Shown here: in pieces, positions 8,331 through 17,344 of the stretch
Numbering within the stretch: position 1 is the first letter of the stretch
How the letters are laid out: every line of letters starts with the position of its first letter
Assembly (NCBI GenBank): GCA_021813585.1
Contig: JAKAJV010000107.1
Span: 1-42,965, forward strand
DNA: 42,965 bases
Source of the DNA: Bacteroidota bacterium
GTDB taxonomy: Bacteria > Bacteroidota > Ignavibacteria > Ignavibacteriales > Ignavibacteriaceae
Direction: 5' to 3'
Position numbers and translations under genes: made by a program
The notes under the pieces: model-generated
The model's database searches: none
What the model saw: only the letters and a program-made list of their open reading frames with translations
Told to the model about the DNA's origin: nothing

Positions 8331-9014
8331 ATGCAAGAAAATAATGATTTTCTAAAGTATGTGCCTATCTTTTCAGAATTAGATGACAATACTTTGGAAC
8401 AAATTTCAAAATTAGGTATTCGTAAAGCCTTTTCGAAAGATTCGGTTGTTTTATTCGAGCACGAGACCGGGTCTGCTCTTTTCGTCATTGTTAACGGTAA
8501 AGTAAAAGTTTCCCGCGTAAGCGACGACGGAAAAGAAGTAATACTTACAATCTTAGGCGAATCGGATTTCTTTGGCGAAATGGCTATACTCGACGGTCTT
8601 TCCAGATCTGCCAATGTTACGGCAATGGAAGATTCCGAATTGTTCATTATCCAAAGGAGCGATTTCTTAAATATGCTCAAGTCCCATCCGGAAATCGCGA
8701 TCGCTCTGCTGCAGGAACTAACTCAAAGACTTAGAGCGGCAGATATGAAAATAAAGTCTCTTTCATTAAAAGATGCCGAAGGCAAGGTGGCTACCGTTAT
8801 TCTTCAACTGGCAGACGATATAGGCAAGATTAAACAAGGCACTGTTGAGATAGAAAAGCTTCCTTTCCAGCACGACCTTGCGAACATGGCCGGGACTTCC
8901 AGAGAAACTATCTCCAGAACTCTTCATTCATTCGCTAAGAAAGGCATGGTTGAACTCGACGGCTCGAGACTAAGAATTCTGGACTACGAGAAATTCAAAG
9001 AACTTTACAGCTAA
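8331..9014 (+). CDS. Crp/Fnr-family transcriptional regulator
   Basis: The 227-residue protein has an N-terminal cyclic-nucleotide-binding fold (about 8-125) containing ESDFFGEMAILDGLSRSANV. This matches the phosphate-binding cassette of CRP-like proteins, including the FGE and RS residues, so a nucleotide ligand is possible. A dimerisation helix follows, then a C-terminal winged helix with HDLANMAGTSRETISRTLHSF as the recognition region. There is no Fnr-type cysteine set. The first ATG is preceded by GAGGG. A PHP phosphoesterase follows after 22 nt. The target genes cannot be told from sequence. Confidence 0.92.
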   Translation: MQENNDFLKYVPIFSELDDNTLEQISKLGIRKAFSKDSVVLFEHETGSALFVIVNGKVKVSRVSDDGKEVILTILGESDFFGEMAILDGLSRSANVTAMEDSELFIIQRSDFLNMLKSHPEIAIALLQELTQRLRAADMKIKSLSLKDAEGKVATVILQLADDIGKIKQGTVEIEKLPFQHDLANMAGTSRETISRTLHSFAKKGMVELDGSRLRILDYEKFKELYS

Positions 9015-9036
9015 CACCTAAATCGAAATAAATCAG

Positions 9037-9870
9037 ATGATGAACGGGAAAGTAGATTTACATACTCATACTTCATATTCAGACGGATTTTACTCTCCCA
9101 GGGAACTCATTCTGAATGCTAAGCAAGCAGGTATAGAAGTAATAAGCATATGCGACCACGATAATATAGCTGGGATTATCGAGGCAACCGAGGTTGGAAA
9201 ATCCATTGGTGTTGAAGTTATTCCGGGGTTGGAAATAAGTTCGGATATTAAGGATAAAGAGATTCACATACTGGCTTATTTTTTTGAGCCCGAAAACGAG
9301 GAACTGGAAAGATACCTTTTATTCTTTAGAGAAGAGCGGCTAAAGCGTGCAGATAGAATAGTGAAAAAGCTTAAGTCGCTCGGCTTGTATTTAACCATTG
9401 AAGACGTGATGGATAAAGCGAAGAATTCTGCTGTGGGCAGACCGCATATTGCGCAGGCTATGCTAGAGAAAGGATTGACTTCATCTTATTACGAGGCTTT
9501 TAATAAATACATCGGTAACGGCTGCCCGGCTTATGAAAAGAAAGTTCATCTCTCGCCGCAAAGTGCTTTTAAAATTATAAGCGATGCCGGCGGTCTTAGC
9601 TTTATTGCGCATCCGGGTTATATGCCGGAGTCTCTCCTTAAAGAATTAATTACTGCCGGAGTAGACGGTATTGAAGTTATCCATCCTTCGCATTCACCGA
9701 ACCAGATTAGATTTTACCGCGGTATTGTTAATGAATATTTTCTGCTGGAGTCTGGAGGTTCGGATTTCCACGGTGGAAAAAGAGAGGACGAAAACAACCT
9801 CGGCAAGTATTATGTTAACCGTACTGTGGTTGAGGCAATGAGGCAGAGGCTGCTAAAAAATTCGGCCTAA
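9037..9870 (+). CDS. PHP-domain phosphoesterase (TrpH / RNase AM-like)
   Basis: The 277-residue protein carries the PHP metal-binding set: DLHTHTSYSDG (7-17), CDHDNIAG, GRPHIAQAM, SFIAHPGY and GGSDFHG. This matches the stand-alone PHP enzymes related to E. coli YciV/TrpH, which act as 3',5'-nucleoside bisphosphate phosphatases and 5'-to-3' exonucleases trimming small RNA fragments. The metal ligands appear intact. It starts with two consecutive ATG codons, 22 nt after the crp-type gene, and is followed by ribH after 30 nt. Substrate is assigned by family only. Confidence 0.85.
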   Translation: MMNGKVDLHTHTSYSDGFYSPRELILNAKQAGIEVISICDHDNIAGIIEATEVGKSIGVEVIPGLEISSDIKDKEIHILAYFFEPENEELERYLLFFREERLKRADRIVKKLKSLGLYLTIEDVMDKAKNSAVGRPHIAQAMLEKGLTSSYYEAFNKYIGNGCPAYEKKVHLSPQSAFKIISDAGGLSFIAHPGYMPESLLKELITAGVDGIEVIHPSHSPNQIRFYRGIVNEYFLLESGGSDFHGGKREDENNLGKYYVNRTVVEAMRQRLLKNSA

Positions 9871-9900
9871 AAAATTTTTAATTAAACAAGAAAAAGAAGA

Positions 9901-10362
9901 ATGAAAATAATAGAAGGTAATTTTAGCTGCGACAACACAAAATTTGCAATTGTGGTAAGCAGGTTTAACGAATTTATAGGGCAGAGGCTGCTTGAGGGCG
10001 CTCTGGAATGCTTGAAGCGCCACAATTGCCCGGAAGACAATATCGATATTATAAAAGTACCCGGTGCATTCGAAATACCGCTGGCTGCTTCCAAGCTGGC
10101 CGAGTCTAAAAAATACGATGCAGTAATATGCCTTGGAGCTGTTATCCGAGGCGCTACACCTCATTTCGATTATGTGGCCGGCTCAGCCAGCAGCGGCGTA
10201 GCGCAGGCCTCGCTAAAATATAATATCCCGGTTGCGTTCGGTGTTCTTACAACCGATACGGTTGAGCAGGCAATCGAAAGAGCAGGATCAAAATCCGGAA
10301 ATAAAGGCTGGGATGCCGCTTTAACGGCAATAGAAATGGCGGACCTGGTAAAAAAGATTTAA
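9901..10362 (+). CDS. ribH: 6,7-dimethyl-8-ribityllumazine synthase
   Basis: RibH joins 5-amino-6-ribitylaminouracil to dihydroxybutanone phosphate, the penultimate step of riboflavin synthesis, usually as a large cytoplasmic shell. The 153-residue protein has [29 protein letters not shown] with the catalytic His at 88, and [16 protein letters not shown] with Arg127, the same numbering as the B. subtilis enzyme. No other classical rib gene is adjacent; a RibD-C-like reductase lies about 17 kb away on the other strand. It sits 30 nt after the PHP gene and 23 nt before the GT-C gene, so all three may share an mRNA. Confidence 0.96.
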   Translation: MKIIEGNFSCDNTKFAIVVSRFNEFIGQRLLEGALECLKRHNCPEDNIDIIKVPGAFEIPLAASKLAESKKYDAVICLGAVIRGATPHFDYVAGSASSGVAQASLKYNIPVAFGVLTTDTVEQAIERAGSKSGNKGWDAALTAIEMADLVKKI

Positions 10363-10385
10363 TCTTTATTATTTATCTCCCCCGA

Positions 10386-11963
10386 ATGTCATTAAAAACT
10401 AAATTGATAGGAAAGCAGAATCTTTTTTCTGCAGTATTCATTTTTCTATTTGCCGCTTCGTTATATCTGCCTACAACCAATATCCCGTTTATAAATGACG
10501 AAATCTATTTCATTCAAAGGAACAAGGTTCAGTCGTTAACCGGTCTTTACACATTGTTCAATAAAAAAGATTACGACGGTTATTATTACCGTCCGCTGCC
10601 GGATTTTATTTCCGGTCTTATCACTTACTTTTTTAAATATGATTCCCGATATTACAGAGTCTTTAACCTGCTGCTTCATTCAGCAGCAGCCGTGCTGGTT
10701 TATTTTCTTATTAGCATGCTGCTCAAAATACCGGACAAAAATTATATTGCTTTGTTTGCAGCCTTGTTCTTTGCAGCCTTCCCCATCCACGATTATGCTG
10801 TAATCTGGCAAACCGATCTCTTCGACAGGATAATGATGCTATTTTATATTGCCGGGCTTATTGCATACACCCGAAATAATTTTAAGCCGGCACTATCTTC
10901 AATCGCATTTTTCATACTGTCTTTACTCTCAAAAGAAATGGCGTTCAGCTTCCCTTTAATAATTGCGCTGATATACTTTTTCTTCTGCGAACCGAAATTC
11001 AATATTAAGCGAAGCCTTGCTTCAGCAGCTCCTTATGCAGCGGTAGCGGTACTTTTTATCATCGCCAGAATTATTCTTTTTAACAACGATCTGTTCACCG
11101 CCAAAGATGCACATTCAACTGCGGGAGTAATGGACGTAATTAAAAATTATTTTCTTTTTTCGGGAATAACTGTTTTCCCTTTCTTTATAAGAGAAGTACA
11201 AAATTTTATTTCAACAGATAAGCTTCCGTCGCTTCTGTCGGCCGGAATAGCTATGATCGTTTTTATTGCCTATCTAATCAGGTATAGGAAGAAAGATTAC
11301 ATTTTGTATTTTTTTATTTTGTTCTTCATCTTTGCGCTGGCGCCGGCAAGCAGACTTTTGATGCGCTGGTATTTATACCTTCCGTCAATCGGCTTTACAG
11401 CAGCGTTATCCTATTTCATATTTACAATACCTTCAAAAGGATTGAAGGTGAAGCTTACAGCCGCGATATTAATTTTAGTTGTCTATTCTGCTGCTCTTGC
11501 ACAAAGGGAATCGTTATGGATAAAATATTCAAACAAATCCGTAAAGGCTTTGAAATCATTTATTGAAAAAAACAGAAATGAAATTTCCAATAACAGGGAA
11601 GCGGTATTTTTAACAATACCGGCAAAGGTAGATGATATACCGGTGTTCCAGCTCGGCTTCGATTATCTTTTCAATTATTACATGGGAAGCAACGACAGCA
11701 TACATGTTGATGTGTTATCAAAGAGTTACGTAAACCATCTGGAAGATACTGTTAATGCGGAGCTAGCTGACGGCAAAATTATAATGAGCCAGACAGATAG
11801 AAATTATTTTATACTTTTTAATAATGAAAAAAATATTAAATTTGAGCCGTTAAAAATTAGAAATGGAAATCTTAGTTCACTCTCAATCAACCTATCGGAG
11901 GTAAAGAATAAGGTACTTTATACTTTTTCAAACGGAATATTTTATAAATTAGAAGGCTTGTGA
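10386..11963 (+). CDS. Polytopic membrane protein, GT-C glycosyltransferase-like
   Basis: The 525-residue protein begins with a membrane helix followed by FINDEIYF. The Asp-Glu (D38/E39) at the end of the first helix is the acidic pair typical of GT-C glycosyltransferases, which use polyprenyl-phosphate sugars. About ten hydrophobic segments follow up to residue 370, then a soluble C-terminal domain of about 150 residues on one side of the membrane. The layout fits the PMT/ArnT-like or tetratricopeptide-free Bacteroidota GT-C proteins of unknown substrate. Its stop overlaps the ATG of the next gene (TGATG), so it is translationally coupled to a secreted propeller protein, which could be the target or just a neighbour. 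Family call moderate. Confidence 0.6.
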   Translation: MSLKTKLIGKQNLFSAVFIFLFAASLYLPTTNIPFINDEIYFIQRNKVQSLTGLYTLFNKKDYDGYYYRPLPDFISGLITYFFKYDSRYYRVFNLLLHSAAAVLVYFLISMLLKIPDKNYIALFAALFFAAFPIHDYAVIWQTDLFDRIMMLFYIAGLIAYTRNNFKPALSSIAFFILSLLSKEMAFSFPLIIALIYFFFCEPKFNIKRSLASAAPYAAVAVLFIIARIILFNNDLFTAKDAHSTAGVMDVIKNYFLFSGITVFPFFIREVQNFISTDKLPSLLSAGIAMIVFIAYLIRYRKKDYILYFFILFFIFALAPASRLLMRWYLYLPSIGFTAALSYFIFTIPSKGLKVKLTAAILILVVYSAALAQRESLWIKYSNKSVKALKSFIEKNRNEISNNREAVFLTIPAKVDDIPVFQLGFDYLFNYYMGSNDSIHVDVLSKSYVNHLEDTVNAELADGKIIMSQTDRNYFILFNNEKNIKFEPLKIRNGNLSSLSINLSEVKNKVLYTFSNGIFYKLEGL

Positions 11964-14221
11964 TGAAAATTTTACAGGGTATCTTATTCATCATTTTTTT
12001 TATTATTCCATTATACTCTCAAACAGCAGAAAACTGGAAAAACTACACCAACATGCAGGATGTGAATGCCGTTGCTGCTGCAGGCAACAGCCTATGGGCT
12101 GCAACCAGCGGCGGAGGATTTTTATATGACAACTCTTCCGGAACTTATAAAACACTTCACAAAGCAGACGGCTTGAACGGGCAGGACCTTACCGCCGTTA
12201 CAATAGACAAGTACGGCAAAATTTGGTTCGGCAGTGCGGAAGGCATAATTGATGTTTACAATCCCGCCGACAATTCGGTTAAATCGATACTAGATATTTA
12301 CAATTCGGATAAAGACTCCAAGCAGATAAACCAGCTGGTAACCTCCGGCGATACTATTATTGTCTCCACTGCCTTCGGTATCTCATTAATCGATTCGAAA
12401 AACTTGGTCTTTTACGATACGTTTTTTAAGCTCGGCAGCTTGCTTTCAAATTCAATTGTTAACAGCACTTTAAAAAATAACCTGATGTACGCCTGCACGC
12501 CTTACGGACTTGCAATTCAAAAGGCGGGCGCCACCAACCTTTCCGCACCCGAATCGTGGAACGTTTACACTTCCAATGACGGCCTGCCTTCCGATAACGT
12601 AAGCAAGGCAGTGTTCTACCAGGGTAATCTAATTATCGCAACGTCAAACGGGCTGGCGGAATTAAACAACTCAACCTGGCAGACATTTGTTCCGCAGCTG
12701 CTCGGCTCAAATGTTTCGGACATGTTGATTGCAGGCGATACGCTTTTTATTGCTTCCGGAAGTAATATAGATACGTATGTAAACGGAAACTTTTCACAGA
12801 AGTATACTCTCAATTCTGTTTCAACCCAGCTGGCATATTCAAGCAGCCTTGGTTTGCTGGCTGCAACCGCTGCGGGTGTTGTACAGGTTTATAAGTCTGC
12901 GGCAAAATACCTTGTTCCCAACGGGCCGGAAACTAACTTGTTCCCTTCTATGGCAGTGGATAACAACGGAGTTCTTTGGTGCGCAAGCGGAACCGATGCT
13001 TCCGGGAAAGGTTTCTATTCTTACGACGGAAGTAAATGGACTAATTACAATATTGAAAACGATTCAACACTTGTTACCAATTTCTATTATTCCGTCTATG
13101 CAGCGCCTTCCAATACTGTATATTTTGGAAACTGGGGAGATGCCAACAACGCGGGAAGTTGTTTTATAAGAATTCGCAACAATAAAATTGCAAACTTTAA
13201 CATGCAAAACTCAGGAATGGTAGGTATTAATACTAATCCTAATTTTGTTGTAATTACCGGCTTTGCTGTAGACTCAAGAAATAATTTATGGGTGCTGAAC
13301 TACGGCGATGTGAACGAAAAGCCGCTGAATATGCTCTCTGCCGACAGCCTCTGGTACCATTATACTATGCCGGATGCGCCGCATCAGTATGTAGATCAGT
13401 ATTTCAATCTTGCAATAGACCAGTTCGATACAAAATGGTTCAGTACATACAACGAAAACAAGCCGGGCGTTTATTATTTTAATGAGAACAAGACTTACGA
13501 TAACCTGAACGACGACGAGTACGGTTACCTTTCAACTTCAGACGGACTTACAAGTAATACGGTTAACTGCATAGTTGTAGACCAGAGGGGCGATGTTTGG
13601 GTGGGCACCAGCCTAGGCGCTAACATTATAAGCAACACCGAGTCGATTCTTTCTAGCGGCGGACCGCAGTTTTCAATCTCAAGCGTATTCTCCCTACGGC
13701 AGCAATCAATTAATTGTATTGCAGTAGACCCGATAAACCAAAAATGGGTGGGAACCGATCAGGGATTGCTGCTAGTTAACTCCGACGGCTCTAGCCTGCT
13801 AGCCGCATACAACACTCAGAACAGCCCGCTGCTTAGCGATCAAATAACCAGTATAACAATCAACCCGAACACAGGCACCGTCTACGTGGGTACCAATCAG
13901 GGATTAACGTCGTTCCAAACATCCGCCATAAAGCCGCAGGAAAGCTTTACCAGTCTTTTAATGTATCCCAGCCCGTTTGTATTGACAAACGGAATAAACA
14001 AATTAACCATCGATGGACTGATTAGGGACTCGGAAATTAAAATTCTTTCCGTTACAGGCAGACTGGTTAAAAAGTTCTCGTCTCCGGGCGGAAGAGTTGC
14101 CTACTGGGACGGCACAGACGAAAACGGCAACCTGGTTAATTCCGGAATATACTTTGTTGTTGCGTACGACAGCAACGGCAACAATGTATTCACCGGTAAG
14201 ATTGCGGTTTTAAAGAAGTGA
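11963..14221 (+). CDS. Secreted beta-propeller protein with T9SS-type C-terminal sorting domain
   Basis: A signal peptide (ILFIIFFIIPLYSQ) is followed by repeated propeller blades resembling the two-component-regulator propeller (Reg_prop) type: repeats such as DGLNGQDLTAVTIDKYGKIW, DGLPSDNVSKAVF and DGLTSNTVNCIVVDQRGDVW. The last ~85 residues form a type A sorting domain: MYPSPFV, SVTGRLVKKF, WDGTDENGNLVNSGIYFV, ending KIAVLKK. Such proteins cross the outer membrane by the type IX secretion system and are anchored or released. I chose the ATG at 11963 over the GTG one codon earlier, because the ATG overlaps the preceding TGA and is the better start codon. There is no histidine kinase part, so it is not a sensor kinase itself. 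Confidence 0.85.
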   Translation: MKILQGILFIIFFIIPLYSQTAENWKNYTNMQDVNAVAAAGNSLWAATSGGGFLYDNSSGTYKTLHKADGLNGQDLTAVTIDKYGKIWFGSAEGIIDVYNPADNSVKSILDIYNSDKDSKQINQLVTSGDTIIVSTAFGISLIDSKNLVFYDTFFKLGSLLSNSIVNSTLKNNLMYACTPYGLAIQKAGATNLSAPESWNVYTSNDGLPSDNVSKAVFYQGNLIIATSNGLAELNNSTWQTFVPQLLGSNVSDMLIAGDTLFIASGSNIDTYVNGNFSQKYTLNSVSTQLAYSSSLGLLAATAAGVVQVYKSAAKYLVPNGPETNLFPSMAVDNNGVLWCASGTDASGKGFYSYDGSKWTNYNIENDSTLVTNFYYSVYAAPSNTVYFGNWGDANNAGSCFIRIRNNKIANFNMQNSGMVGINTNPNFVVITGFAVDSRNNLWVLNYGDVNEKPLNMLSADSLWYHYTMPDAPHQYVDQYFNLAIDQFDTKWFSTYNENKPGVYYFNENKTYDNLNDDEYGYLSTSDGLTSNTVNCIVVDQRGDVWVGTSLGANIISNTESILSSGGPQFSISSVFSLRQQSINCIAVDPINQKWVGTDQGLLLVNSDGSSLLAAYNTQNSPLLSDQITSITINPNTGTVYVGTNQGLTSFQTSAIKPQESFTSLLMYPSPFVLTNGINKLTIDGLIRDSEIKILSVTGRLVKKFSSPGGRVAYWDGTDENGNLVNSGIYFVVAYDSNGNNVFTGKIAVLKK

Positions 14222-14261
14222 ACCACATAGTATGTTTAAGTAAACCGGCTTTCGATTACAA

Positions 14262-16211
14262 ATGATAGACCTTTCCAATATTTCATTACAATTTAACGGC
14301 AAGTATCTTTTCCAGGAAATAAACTACAAAATTAATTCGGGTGATAAGATTTCATTAGTCGGTGCAAACGGAACGGGCAAGTCTTCCCTTCTAAAAATTA
14401 TAACAGGCATACTACAACCGGAATCAGGGAAAATCTTAAAACAGAAAAACATAAGTATCGGCTATCTTCCGCAGGAAAACGTAACCCATAAAGGCAGGAA
14501 GTTAATCGACGAAACAAGCTCGGCATTAACCGGCATCGTTTCACTTCAGGAAAAAGAAAAGCAAATTACGGATGAGCTGAGTGAACCGGGCTTAACCGGG
14601 GAAAAAAGAGATGACCTTGTAAGCACTCTGGGCGAAGTGCACCACCGGCTTGAAGAACTCGACTCGTACAGCCAGACCTCAAGAATAGAAAAAATACTGC
14701 TGGGACTAGGTTTTGAGGAGAATGACTTTGAAAGGCCCACCGAAGAATTTTCCAGCGGCTGGCAGATGAGAATTGCACTGGCAAAAATTCTTATCTCCCA
14801 AAACGACCTGCTGCTTATGGACGAGCCGACAAACCATCTCGATCTTGATTCGCTTGATTGGCTGATTAAGTTTATGAAAAGCTACAAGGGCGCCGTTATC
14901 GTAGTCTCGCACGATAAGCGATTCATTAACGAAGTTACAAATAAAACTCTGGAAATTTATCTCGGCAAGTTCAATACATACAACGGAGACTACGACAGCT
15001 ACCTTAAATATAAGGATGAGCGCGACAGGCTTGCCGTAAACCAGTACATTCAGCAGCAGAAAAAGATAAAGGAGACCGAGCGCTTTATCGAGCGGTTTAG
15101 GTACAAAGCTACTAAAGCCAAACAGGTTCAAAGCAGAATTAAGCAGCTCGAAAAAATAAACCGGGAAGAGCTGCCCGAGTTTAACGAAGACATAAATATT
15201 AAATTCCCCTCCCCTCCGCCCAGCGGAAGGCTGAACATAGAATTGATCTCAGTTTCAAAATCCTATGGTGAAAAAGAAATTTTCAACAGCTTAAGCCTGC
15301 AGATTGAGCGCGGTGATAAAATAGCGTTTGTAGGCCCGAACGGCGCAGGTAAATCCACCCTTGCAAAAATTATAGCCGGAGTAATTGATTTTAACAGCGG
15401 TAAAAGGATAGCCGGCCATAATACTTTTATCTCTTATTATGCGCAGGATGTTGCCGATAACCTGGAGCCGGACCTGGATATACTCGAGACTCTGGACGGC
15501 ATTGCCGAGGATAAGACCATAGGCCAGCTGCGCTCCCTGCTCGGCTCTTTCCTCTTTTCCGGCGACGACGTGTTTAAGAAAGTCGGCGTACTTTCCGGCG
15601 GAGAAAAAAGCAGGGTGGCTCTCTGCAAAATCTTACTTACAAAATCCAACTTAATTATTCTGGATGAACCGACAAACCATCTGGATATTTCATCAAAGCA
15701 GGTTCTGCAGGCAGCGCTTACGGATTTTACAGGCTCGCTGGTGCTGGTCTCTCACGATGTGGATTTTCTTTCGCCTATCGTTAACAAGGTTATGGAAATC
15801 CGCAGGAAGCAGTTTAAAGTGTTCGACGGCGGAATAAATTACTATTTGCAAAAGCGGGATGAGAGCCTGGCTGAGAAGCCTTTGGAGGAACGTGCAAACG
15901 GCGATCAAAAAGATCAGGTTTCCCGGAAGGACCAAAAAAGAATTGAGGCCGAACTGCGCAAAAAGAAGTATGACGCAACCAAGGACATCGTAAAAAAAAT
16001 TAAGGCTTTGGAAGAAGAGATTGAAAGCCTCGAACAGAGATACAAGAAACTAGAGCTTGACTTAACCGACCCTAATATTTTCGGCAATCCGGTAAAGGCT
16101 AAAGAAACCACCGTTAATTATAATTCAGCAAAGGCAACACTAAATAAAAAAATTAGCGAGTGGGAAAAACTATCCGAAAACCTCTCCGATATAGAAAGTA
16201 AGTTTACTTAA
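14262..16211 (+). CDS. ABC-F family ATPase (ribosome-associated type)
   Basis: The 649-residue protein has two ABC domains with no membrane segment. Domain 1: GANGTGKSS, signature EFSSGWQMR, LLLMDEPTNHLD. Domain 2: GPNGAGKST, signature LSGGEKSR, LIILDEPTNHLD. A charged linker between them (about 245-310, YIQQQKKIKETERFIERF) is the ABC-F interdomain helix. The C-terminal ~100 residues are a Lys/Glu-rich coiled coil as in Uup/YdiF. ABC-F proteins act on translating ribosomes, as translation factors or in antibiotic protection; which one applies here cannot be read from sequence. The first signature has Ser where LSGG has Gly. Its TAA overlaps the opposite-strand ROK stop codon in a shared TTAA. 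Confidence 0.93.
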   Translation: MIDLSNISLQFNGKYLFQEINYKINSGDKISLVGANGTGKSSLLKIITGILQPESGKILKQKNISIGYLPQENVTHKGRKLIDETSSALTGIVSLQEKEKQITDELSEPGLTGEKRDDLVSTLGEVHHRLEELDSYSQTSRIEKILLGLGFEENDFERPTEEFSSGWQMRIALAKILISQNDLLLMDEPTNHLDLDSLDWLIKFMKSYKGAVIVVSHDKRFINEVTNKTLEIYLGKFNTYNGDYDSYLKYKDERDRLAVNQYIQQQKKIKETERFIERFRYKATKAKQVQSRIKQLEKINREELPEFNEDINIKFPSPPPSGRLNIELISVSKSYGEKEIFNSLSLQIERGDKIAFVGPNGAGKSTLAKIIAGVIDFNSGKRIAGHNTFISYYAQDVADNLEPDLDILETLDGIAEDKTIGQLRSLLGSFLFSGDDVFKKVGVLSGGEKSRVALCKILLTKSNLIILDEPTNHLDISSKQVLQAALTDFTGSLVLVSHDVDFLSPIVNKVMEIRRKQFKVFDGGINYYLQKRDESLAEKPLEERANGDQKDQVSRKDQKRIEAELRKKKYDATKDIVKKIKALEEEIESLEQRYKKLELDLTDPNIFGNPVKAKETTVNYNSAKATLNKKISEWEKLSENLSDIESKFT

Positions 16212-17182
16212 ATTTTAATACCAAGGAATTCTTCTGCGAGTGCAATTCCGCCGTACAGCGCCGCATCATCGCCCAGTTTGGAAGCCAATATTTTTATCCC
16301 TTTGGCCGAATCTTTTAAAACATATTTATCGAAAGATTCTGTAATTTGTCCAACCATAAAATGTTTTAGCGCTTCAATAAGTCCGCCACCAAGCACAATC
16401 AAATCGAAGTTCATCAGATTGGTAACGCTTGCAAGAACTCTTCCTATAACCTGGCAAGCCGCGGACAAATGTTTAATAACCAATTTGTCGTTTGCGCTAA
16501 CGGCTTCTGCAAGCATCCTGCTCTTTATCTGCTTGTTTGCGGTCGTTAATTTATTCAGAACCGTTTTTTTCTTTGCCTTCATATCTTTCTGGATATTTCT
16601 TGCGATAGCAGTTCTGCTGGCAACGGCTTCGAAGCAGCCTTTTTTACCGCATCCGCAAACCGGTCCGTCCTTTTCTACAGATACGTGCCCGATCTCGCCG
16701 GCTACAAAATTAGAGCCTCTGTAAATTTTGCCGTCGATTATAATCGCACCGCCTATGCCGGTGCCGATAAACATAACCAGCATATTCCTTGCATTCTTTC
16801 CCACGCCGAAATTCTTTACACCCAGAGCTCCGAGGTTAACGTCGTTCTCAATAAGCACCGGCAATTTAATTTTCTCCTGAAGCTTAGTTTTAACAGCGAA
16901 ATTCTTTAAGCCCAAGTTTGGCGCCAACCACACAACTCCTTTATAAGGATCCACTGAGCCGGGTATGCCCAGGCATACGGCTTTTATATTTGATGGCTTT
17001 AATTCTGCCTTGTCAATAAGTTCATCTACTATGCCGGCAAGGTCTTTAATGTAGGATTTTTGAGAAGAGCCGCTCTTAGTAGGCCTTTTAACCCTGGCAA
17101 TAATCCCTTCTTTAGAATTTATTACCGCACCTAAAGTCTTAGTTCCCCCCATGTCAATGCTTATAATATAATTCTTCTCCAG
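16208..17182 (-). CDS. ROK-family sugar kinase (glucokinase-like), apparent CTG start
   Basis: ROK kinases phosphorylate glucose or related sugars in the cytoplasm. The protein has the ATP-phosphate motif SIDMGGTKT, IENDVNLGALG, FIGTGIGGAIIIDG, GEIGHVSV and the zinc motif VCGCGKKGCFEAVAS. The first ATG (17152) would begin at MGGTKT and cut the phosphate-binding strand. Upstream in frame the sequence reads LEKNYIISIDMGGTK, a normal ROK N-terminus, beginning at a CTG (17182-17180) that lies 5 nt after a perfect AAGGAGG. No ATG, GTG or TTG is available there, so I place the start at the CTG, giving 324 residues. A sequencing error or a mutated ATG is the alternative. There is no DNA-binding domain, so a kinase is likelier than a NagC-type repressor. 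Confidence 0.85.
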   Translation of the reverse strand: MEKNYIISIDMGGTKTLGAVINSKEGIIARVKRPTKSGSSQKSYIKDLAGIVDELIDKAELKPSNIKAVCLGIPGSVDPYKGVVWLAPNLGLKNFAVKTKLQEKIKLPVLIENDVNLGALGVKNFGVGKNARNMLVMFIGTGIGGAIIIDGKIYRGSNFVAGEIGHVSVEKDGPVCGCGKKGCFEAVASRTAIARNIQKDMKAKKKTVLNKLTTANKQIKSRMLAEAVSANDKLVIKHLSAACQVIGRVLASVTNLMNFDLIVLGGGLIEALKHFMVGQITESFDKYVLKDSAKGIKILASKLGDDAALYGGIALAEEFLGIKI

Positions 17183-17187
17183 AAATT

Positions 17188-17194
17188 CCTCCTT
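17188..17194 (-). promoter_or_regulatory. Strong ribosome binding site deciding the ROK start
   Basis: AAGGAGG on the minus strand is an exact match to the anti-Shine-Dalgarno partner. It is 5 nt from the CTG codon and 35 nt from the first in-frame ATG, too far to serve the ATG. Such strong sites are uncommon in this window. Confidence 0.75.
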
Positions 17195-17344
17195 GATAAA
17201 ATGAGTATTTTAAACTAAGCATTTTGTTAAAATGAATTTAATAAGAATTGCGCAGTTTTCAAAAATTGGGAAATATTTTGAGTTTAATTTTTCACCCGGT
17301 TTAAAACTAATTGTAAATAACGGTGTTTATAAATAATTTTAGCC

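Noticed and set aside
11960-11962. GTG 11960 as start of the propeller gene
   Set aside because: The ATG at the next codon overlaps the preceding TGA and is a better start; the difference is one residue.
14706-15131. Minus-strand 141-residue frame inside the ABC-F gene
   Set aside because: Antisense shadow; no start signal and no recognisable domain.
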